Position numbers and translations under genes: made by a program. 20,124 nt of DNA from CAYGVX01 sp964395545 (lineage in GTDB: Archaea > Thermoproteota > Bathyarchaeia > Bathyarchaeales > SOJC01): NCBI GenBank assembly GCA_964395545.1, contig CAYNAW010000028.1:1-20124 (forward strand). Reading direction: 5' to 3'. Positions 14,972-20,124 of this stretch are shown here, piece by piece (position 1 is the first letter of the stretch; each line of letters begins with the position of its first letter). The notes below the pieces were generated by a model. It made no database searches, was not told the origin of the DNA, and saw nothing but the letters and a program-made list of their open reading frames with translations.

Positions 14972-15439
14972 ATGATAGATGGAGTAGTTACACAACAGCT
15001 GAGAGTCATTTCGGACGAAAGGGGCTGGCTCATGGAGGTTCTAAGAAGCGACTGGAAACTCTACGAAAAGTTTGCTCAAGTGTACGTTACCGCTGCCTAT
15101 CTGCAGGTTGTAAAGGCTTGGCACATGCACAAGAAACAGACCGACAACATCGTCTGCGTAAAAGGAATGGTCAAGCTCGTCCTCTATGACGGGCGCAAAC
15201 GCTCCAAGACGAGAGGCGAGTTGAATGAGTTCATCATCGGCGAAAGGAACCCCTTGCTTGTGAAAGTACCGCCAGAAGTGTGGCATGGATTCAAGAACAT
15301 CGGCGAAGAAACCGCCCTCGTCATGAACGTGCCCACCAGCCTGTACGATTACAAGAAGCCCGACGAGCACCGACTCCCCCCAGACACCACGGAAATCCTG
15401 TACGACTGGCAGCTTGCGCCCTGGCTGAAACACGGGTGA
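14972..15439 (+). CDS. rmlC: dTDP-4-dehydrorhamnose 3,5-epimerase family protein RmlC
   Basis: A 155-residue cupin expected to epimerise C3 and C5 of the dTDP-4-keto-6-deoxyglucose intermediate. The RGWLMEV start segment matches the family's D-x-RG-x-(F/L) motif. The catalytic-His region reads AWHMHKKQTDN, with H51 and H53, in place of the RG-(L/M)-H-x-Q of standard bacterial RmlC, and the protein is about 25 residues shorter than those; both features fit a compact subfamily. Further family features are VPPEVWHGFKNIG and the final TSLYDYKKPDEHRLPPD. The ATG has GTGAGG at 14959-14964, and the gene sits 10 nt after rmlA and 4 nt before rmlB. Catalytic equivalence to classical RmlC is inferred from context. 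Confidence 0.87.
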   Translation: MIDGVVTQQLRVISDERGWLMEVLRSDWKLYEKFAQVYVTAAYLQVVKAWHMHKKQTDNIVCVKGMVKLVLYDGRKRSKTRGELNEFIIGERNPLLVKVPPEVWHGFKNIGEETALVMNVPTSLYDYKKPDEHRLPPDTTEILYDWQLAPWLKHG

Positions 15440-15443
15440 AACG

Positions 15444-16439
15444 ATGCGAGTCTTAGTAACCGGCGGAGCAGGGTTCATAGGCAGCAACTTTGTGCGACAC
15501 TTGCTCGGGAACTACAAGGATGTGGAAGTTGCCAATTTTGACCTACTTACCTACGCGGGCAAGCTGGAGAATTTACAGGACTTGAAGGGCGACTCACGCT
15601 ATAAGTTTGCTCGGGGAGACATTCGGGACAAAGAAGCAGTGGAGCTGTTGATGAAGGAAGGGTTTGATTTGGTGATGAATTTCGCGGCCGAAACCCACGT
15701 AGATAGGAGTGTCGTAGAGGCAGGATCTTTTGTCTTAACCGATGTCTATGGAACATGCATTCTTCTGGATGCCGCGAGGAAGTACGATGTCAAGAGGTTT
15801 GTGCAGATATCCACCGACGAGGTCTACGGAAGCCCGGCGAAGGGATCGTCGAAAGAAACAGATGTGCTGGACCCGTCTAGTCCTTACTCTGCAAGCAAAG
15901 CCGCAGGAGATCACATTACCTTGGCCTTCTACAAGACGTATGGGACCCCGGTAATCGTTACTCGCAGCTCCAATAACTACGGTCCTTATCAACACCCAGA
16001 GAAACTCATCCCAAAAACGATACTGCGAGCGCTCCACAACGAACCCCTGCCCATCTACGGTGATGGGGGACAAGTAAGAGACTGGCTCCACGTAGCAGAC
16101 AACTGCATCGCCATAGACTTGATAGCACAGAAGGGAAGAAGCGGAGAAGTGTACAACATCGCCTCGTCTGAAGAACAGACAAACATGAAAGTGGCAAAAA
16201 GCATCCTAAGATTAATGAAGAAGCCGGAGAGCCTGATCAAGCAGGTTCCTGACCGACCAGGTCACGACAGGCGATACTCACTGAACGTCGCCAAAACAAA
16301 GTCGCTCGGATGGAAGCCCAGAATTGGCTTCGAAGAAGGTTTGGAGAGAACAGTCAACTGGTACCTTAATAATCAGTGGTGGTGGCAGCCCCTATTGAAG
16401 GACGAGTTCTTCAAGGCGGACACTCCCTGGCTACGGTGA
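15444..16439 (+). CDS. rmlB: dTDP-glucose 4,6-dehydratase RmlB
   Basis: A 331-residue NAD-dependent short-chain enzyme converting dTDP-glucose to dTDP-4-keto-6-deoxyglucose, the second step of the pathway. It begins MRVLVTGGAGFIGSNFVRHL (NAD loop GGAGFIG, 7-13), has YAGKLENL near residue 33, the ETHVDRS helix, the dehydratase-specific acidic pair D125-E126 in STDEVYGS, the catalytic YSASK (Y148, K152), and NNYGPYQHPEKLIP, which contacts the nucleotide sugar. WYLNNQWWWQPLL near the end is a familiar RmlB tail. Length is normal. The GGTGA overlapping the rmlC stop serves as ribosome binding site 4-8 nt before the ATG. All four rml genes are thus contiguous. Confidence 0.95.
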   Translation: MRVLVTGGAGFIGSNFVRHLLGNYKDVEVANFDLLTYAGKLENLQDLKGDSRYKFARGDIRDKEAVELLMKEGFDLVMNFAAETHVDRSVVEAGSFVLTDVYGTCILLDAARKYDVKRFVQISTDEVYGSPAKGSSKETDVLDPSSPYSASKAAGDHITLAFYKTYGTPVIVTRSSNNYGPYQHPEKLIPKTILRALHNEPLPIYGDGGQVRDWLHVADNCIAIDLIAQKGRSGEVYNIASSEEQTNMKVAKSILRLMKKPESLIKQVPDRPGHDRRYSLNVAKTKSLGWKPRIGFEEGLERTVNWYLNNQWWWQPLLKDEFFKADTPWLR

Positions 16440-16495
16440 TTTCACCGGTAGGACACACGCACGGTTCATGCGAGGCGTTGCAATAAACTGAAACC

Positions 16496-18086
16496 GTGGA
16501 AGACTCGTTGACCGAACCTATAAGCCCTCAGACGCAAGTGGCAAGAGGAGCCACTTTCATCTTCCTCCAAGGCTTACTCAACGCGGGCCTCGGAGTGCTA
16601 TATGTCTGGTTTCTTCTGCACACGAAAGAGATAACGGGTCAGCTTCTGTTCACGGAGGCTGATTTCGGCTTCTTTACGATGCTTAGCTTCATGCTAACGT
16701 TGGCCTCCACCTTAGGAGTACTGGCACTCACGTCTGCTTCTGTACGATACGTTGCCCAGCACATGGCAGAGGCGAAGGAAGAAAAGGCAAGATCGGTGAT
16801 AAACCGCGTCCTCCAGGTCTCGATTGTAACATCTTCCATCATCGTGGTCGTGCTCTTCGCTCTAGTGTGTTGGCTTTCAAACACTTTTAACAGCCCTATT
16901 CTGGTTTTTCAGCTTCTGCCCCTAACCGCCGCGGTCCAGATTTTCTACACGCAGACGCTAGGTTTCTTGCAAGGTCTGCAGAAGCTACGCACGATGGCGT
17001 TGATAAGCATATCCTACCCGGTGGTGCATTACTCGGTGTCGATTCTACTAGTCTACGCGGGTTTTGGCGTTTTGGGAATCGCGGCAAGCTGGTTACTCGC
17101 CCTCTCACTTTCGTCCGCAACGGCTCTTCTGGCAACTTCCCGCTACATTGGCTATCGAGACAGACCTACAGTCTTAGACCGCTTCTTGTCTTCTCGTTCT
17201 TGCTCTACGTATCTGCAATCCTAGCGTTCATAGTCAACTGGGTGGACCAGATTTTCGTTCTCCCCTTCCTAGGCCTTGAGGCTCTTGGAGTCTACAGCAT
17301 CGCCGTGAGAGCCTCGATCGTTCCGAACTTTGTCTCGCAGGCAATTGTAACTTCTCTCTTCCCAAAGATGTCCGAGCTGCATTCCAGATTGGGAGTTGGC
17401 AGCTTGAGGGATGCTTTCAAGACTTCAACCCGATATGGTGAACTGTGGGTTTTCCTGTCTCCCTTTTGGTGGCCACCTTGGCTTATCCGATTGTAGTTCT
17501 GTTCGCCACCGTTCGGTTCGTTGACGCTGTTGCACCTTTAGCGTTAATGTGTGTGGCTTCTTTGCCAACGGCCCCAGGTCTGGCGGTAGGTCCCACGCTG
17601 TTGACGCTGAAGAAGACCAAAGCAGCATCTGCAATCACAGTCATCACAATTCTCTTAGAGGCAGCATTCTCGTTCGTTTCATTGAAATACATGAATCTGG
17701 GCCTACTTGGAGTGGCGCTCTCTAGGTTCTTTGCCGCTCTAGCGAGCTTGGTCTTGGGAGCTCATCTACTTCGCCAATTCCTGAAAGTTGAGTTTGATAA
17801 AAAAACAGCGTGGAAGTCGGCAGTGGCGTCTGCAGCAATGGTCTTATCGCTTTTCGGGCTGGAGCTTCTGAGGTCAGTAGCCGAACCCTCGTCCTATCAG
17901 TTTCTAGCCCTACGTTTGCGGCTATTCCCTGTTTACGCAGTCGCAGGCGTGATGGTGTACTTTCTCGCTCTCATTGCTTTAAGAGCCGTTAGTAAGCAAG
18001 ACATACAATTACTACAGGATTATGTTCCGAAGCGAATTCGATGGATTATCGACATGTTTAGCAGAATTGTGAGTGTAAGCAAGTAG
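16496..18086 (+). pseudogene. Polysaccharide flippase (Wzx/MATE-like), two frame breaks
   Basis: Three consecutive frames together encode one integral membrane protein of about 530 residues with many hydrophobic segments, of the oligosaccharide flippase type that moves lipid-linked glycans across the membrane. The N-terminal part (GTG start at 16496) holds VARGATFIFLQGLLNAGLG and LASTLGVLALTSASVRYVAQ. The first break is near 17180-17183 after PTVLDR; the middle part continues LLYVSAILAFIVNWVDQ and FLGLEALGVYSIAVRASIVP. The second is near 17445, joining TRYGEL to VGFPVSLLVATLAYP, and the last part runs to 18086. Each join is restored by adding one base (CC and GG runs read one short). This could be a decaying gene, a phase-variable gene or assembly error. 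It follows rmlB by 56 nt and likely exports the rhamnose-containing glycan. No ribosome binding site is evident at the GTG. Confidence 0.82.
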
Positions 18087-18286
18087 TCTGAAACTCTTCA
18101 GCCGAATGCTCGCGCCGAACATGCCAGATAGCTGGGCTATTTTCGCTCACGCTCCAAGCTGGAATTCAGCATTAGGAAATGCACGCGCGCCACCACCAAG
18201 TCATGCGTACGCTTCCAGTAAACGTGCTGATTCCAAACTTCCAGATAGGCAATTATCCTCCGAGCCCGTATGAGAATTGCTCTCCA
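18087..18286. other. Gap between convergent flippase and methyltransferase genes
   Basis: These 200 nt lie between converging genes. No RNA gene or repeat was recognised. On the minus strand the methyltransferase frame stays open for 47 codons beyond its TGA, to a TAG near 18144, encoding YLEVWNQHVYWKRTH-like sequence; it has no good start and could be a remnant of a longer C-terminus or chance. Confidence 0.35.
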
Positions 18287-18973
18287 TCACTTCTCTTTCT
18301 GGTAGATGAAGAAATCACATGCTGATTCATTAGGAAATCGATTCTTGATTCTCCTGATCAGTTTCCAGTCCGACAGATTGTGTTCCACCCATTTCGAGAA
18401 TTGTCTATTCTTGATGTGAGAGGTTCTAAGAACCGCGTTAATGTCAGTATCAGTCGAGTAGACAATCACGAACTTGTCAGAACCCGAAAACAGGTGCTTC
18501 ATATAAAGCTCAAATACACCGTCCTCAACGAGATGGTAAATCACATCCAAAGACAGAGCAGTCTCTGCTTTGAATATGGAGTTGTTGTCTTCAAAACACT
18601 CAGGGTCATATAAGAAGAAACTCTTTGTTTCATCTCTTTCAAAGCGACTCATACAGAGTTTTATTGCAGTTCTTGATACATCCAACCCCACATAATTGGG
18701 GAAATCAAAGAGCAATAGCTGATTACCATCCCCGCAACCAAACTCTATGACTGAATTGACGTTGTTGTCTTGTACAAATGAATTCACGATTTCAGCTTTG
18801 AACTCCGCAAGATTCCCATATGAGCCAGCTCCGGAGTTACCTCCCGTAGCATATCTCGTTTCCCAATATTCTTTGGACCCCAGAAATGGAATCTTGATCT
18901 TAGTTCTTACAATTGCCGCGGCGAATCGGACTACCGGAATCCTCTTTGCGATTGCTTTAACCTTGCTTGTCAT
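18287..18973 (-). CDS. Class I SAM-dependent methyltransferase of a glycan cluster
   Basis: A 228-residue Rossmann-fold methyltransferase. The segment YWETRYATGGNSGAGSYGNL (36-55) followed by AEFKAEIVNSFV, and the SAM-binding loop EFGCGDG (77-83), then YVGLDVS, define a family commonly found among glycosyltransferase genes of bacteria and archaea; methylation of a sugar or glycan lipid is therefore likely but not proven. The first 30 residues are basic and hydrophobic (RIPVVRFAAAIVRTK) and might associate with the membrane. The ATG at 18973-18971 has GTGAG about 9-13 nt upstream. It shares its strand with the glycosyltransferase and the small broken frame, and faces the flippase. Composition looks more AT-rich than the translation genes, as is usual for exchanged glycan loci. 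Confidence 0.85.
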   Translation of the reverse strand: MTSKVKAIAKRIPVVRFAAAIVRTKIKIPFLGSKEYWETRYATGGNSGAGSYGNLAEFKAEIVNSFVQDNNVNSVIEFGCGDGNQLLLFDFPNYVGLDVSRTAIKLCMSRFERDETKSFFLYDPECFEDNNSIFKAETALSLDVIYHLVEDGVFELYMKHLFSGSDKFVIVYSTDTDINAVLRTSHIKNRQFSKWVEHNLSDWKLIRRIKNRFPNESACDFFIYQKEK

Positions 18974-19010
18974 TGATGTTACTCACTATTAGGTTCATTG
19001 TGGTGGCAGT

Positions 19011-19258
19011 TTATAAGCTCTCAAGGTAGCCCGCGAGCATTTCGATTTGTTGTCTCGCGCCTAACGTCGTTCGTGGAATCCGAACTCTTCTTCTGAGATA
19101 TTCGTCCATTTCGTTAATCAGTTTCGAGTCTTGGTCTCGTTCAGATATTGCCTCTTTCCTCTCTTGCTGCTCGTACACTCCTCGGCTTTCAGAACGAAAT
19201 CGCTGGTCTTCACTTGCTTACAGAATTGAATCATAAGGTCGTCCGCAATGTTTGTCAA
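19011..19258 (-). pseudogene. Small charged protein frame, apparently broken by one base
   Basis: The gap between the glycosyltransferase and the methyltransferase is not empty. On the minus strand a TTG at 19258-19256, overlapping the glycosyltransferase stop, opens LTNIADDLMIQFCKQVKTSD and then FVLKAEE. In the neighbouring frame, from about 19178 to a TAA at 19013-19011, runs VYEQQERKEAISERDQDSKL, then INEMDEYLRRRVRIPRTT, ending EMLAGYLESL. Adding one G at about 19178 (GAG-GTG instead of GAGTG) fuses the two into an 82-residue, helix-rich charged protein. Alternatively the downstream part alone is a 55-aa gene starting GTG at 19178, or the whole is a frameshifted C-terminal extension of the glycosyltransferase. 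I do not recognise the family. Its coding nature is judged from composition only. Confidence 0.45.
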
Positions 19259-20124
19259 TGCCGAGAATCAAACGCTTCCTGGCACATTCTGAAAACGCTA
19301 AGTTCCTTTTTGTATATTCCTTCGTGGGAAAGATTCTCCTTAACGTATCTTGCGGCATTTTCCGACAACTCATAATATAGCTCTTCATCCACCAAAAGAT
19401 GCTTCACCGCCTTTCTGATGGCCAATGGATCGTCTGGAGGAACAAGTATTCCAGTGATTCCGTTTTTGACGAATTCTGGTATGCCACCTACCTTGGTTGC
19501 TATTGTTGGTAAGCCGCATGCCATAGCCTCACACATGGCGACCCCTTGTGCTTCTGTTCTGCTTGGAGCTACGAAGTAGTCGAATCCCGCGTATTTCTTA
19601 GGCATCTTATTATGCTCTACGTGCATAGACTGGAAGATAATGTTTGACTGGCATCTTTGCGCCAGTTTCTGCATGTAGTTCTGCAACGCTCCTGTTCCAA
19701 GGATTGTCAGGCGAGTTTCTTTGAGTTTCGAATAAGCTCTAATCGCGATGTCTGTTCCGTATTTCCAGTCCAAACCTCTTACTGAGATCCCTTCACTTCT
19801 ATTTCTGTTGTCTCTTCTTGTGTAGGTGAATAACGTGGTATCTATTGGATTCGGAATTACGAATGAGTTGGGGTGTTTAAAAAGGAGATAGCGTTCAGCG
19901 GTATTTCTCATCCATTGTGAGACGTATACGAGTGCGCTTGCTCTTGAGACAAGGAAACGCACAAATGCGAGCTTCAATGGCCCATCGATTATGTTCCCAA
20001 TTTTCGCCTTCATCTTCCATGGGGGATAGTAATCGTGGAACGCAGTTACCATTGCCTCTGCTCCGTGAGTCCATACCGCAACTGGGCTCTTCTCAAGCAT
20101 GTTCCTAAGGCTTCGAACATCCAT
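19255..20124 (-). CDS. Glycosyltransferase family 4 (GT-B), N-terminus beyond the right edge
   Basis: The 289 residues seen lack roughly the first 80-100 of a normal GT4 enzyme; the Met encoded by the last three bases of the window is probably internal. The visible part has the end of the acceptor domain (THGAEAM, then SRASALVYVSQWMR and IPNPIDTTLF), the linker, and the nucleotide-sugar domain with WKYGTDIAIRAYSKL, RLTILGTGAL, and the retaining-GT4 E-x7-E motif at E191 and E199 (EAQGVAMCE) followed by AMACGLPTIATKVGGIPEFV and GILVPPDDP. It should transfer a sugar from a nucleotide donor onto a growing cell-surface glycan at the cytoplasmic membrane face. Donor and acceptor cannot be told from sequence. 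It sits upstream of the small broken frame and the methyltransferase on the same strand. Confidence 0.93.
   Translation of the reverse strand: MDVRSLRNMLEKSPVAVWTHGAEAMVTAFHDYYPPWKMKAKIGNIIDGPLKLAFVRFLVSRASALVYVSQWMRNTAERYLLFKHPNSFVIPNPIDTTLFTYTRRDNRNRSEGISVRGLDWKYGTDIAIRAYSKLKETRLTILGTGALQNYMQKLAQRCQSNIIFQSMHVEHNKMPKKYAGFDYFVAPSRTEAQGVAMCEAMACGLPTIATKVGGIPEFVKNGITGILVPPDDPLAIRKAVKHLLVDEELYYELSENAARYVKENLSHEGIYKKELSVFRMCQEAFDSRH

Noticed and set aside
17150..17500. Programmed ribosomal frameshifting in the flippase
   Set aside because: No slippery heptamer with a following structure is seen, and two successive shifts in a membrane transporter would be exceptional; base loss is simpler.
18144..18289. 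Stop-codon readthrough (or recoded TGA) extending the methyltransferase by 47 codons
   Set aside because: The protein is already of normal length, TGA ends several other genes here, and the extension has no recognisable domain.

Overview
The window is archaeal chromosome. It encodes archaeal/eukaryotic-type information genes: ribosomal proteins L10e, L44e and S27e, aIF2 alpha, Nop10, exosome Csl4, RNA polymerase subunit L, transcript-cleavage factor TFS, the diphthamide enzyme Dph2, a METTL5-like methyltransferase and a PAC2-type protein. Promoters look like TATA boxes 25-45 nt ahead of starts. Several genes begin with TTG or GTG, and one probably begins with CTG. The gene content and order suggest the TACK side of the archaea, possibly a Bathyarchaeia-like lineage; that placement is an inference and would need a marker-gene tree.

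Layout. (1) 1-401, minus strand: 5' part of a dCMP deaminase that runs off the left edge. (2) 591-5211, plus: a tightly packed unit rpl10e - ppsA (PEP synthase) - dph2 - METTL5-like methyltransferase. (3) 5311-6195, plus: csl4 and rpoL, ending in a 6-nt tail-to-tail overlap with a small minus-strand RNase III-domain protein (6190-6624). (4) 6670-7689, plus: a DUF99/Endo_dU protein and TFS. (5) 7690-7945 is non-coding, followed by a 912-aa P-type ATPase of the Na,K/H,K-like (IIC) class. (6) 10780-13006, plus: the classic archaeal block rpl44e - rps27e - aIF2 alpha - nop10 - PAC2, with stop/start overlaps at most junctions. (7) 13016-16439, plus: a complete dTDP-L-rhamnose pathway in the order rmlD-rmlA-rmlC-rmlB, starting 9 nt after the PAC2 gene. 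(8) 16496-20124: glycan assembly genes, namely a polysaccharide flippase interrupted by two frame changes on the plus strand, and on the minus strand a glycosyltransferase (cut by the right edge), a small broken reading frame and a SAM methyltransferase.

Together, the left two thirds serves making and modifying ribosomes and RNA (ribosomal proteins, diphthamide on EF-2, rRNA m6A, exosome, H/ACA component Nop10, transcript cleavage). The right third makes an activated rhamnose sugar and assembles, methylates and exports a surface glycan. No tRNA, rRNA, CRISPR array or insertion sequence was recognised.

The points most worth a second look are the start-codon-less Dph2 whose best start is a CTG overlapping the ppsA stop, the unusual ion-site residues of the P-type ATPase, a Mini-III-like RNase overlapping rpoL, and three apparent single-base losses (each a GG or CC reduced by one) confined to the last 3 kb.
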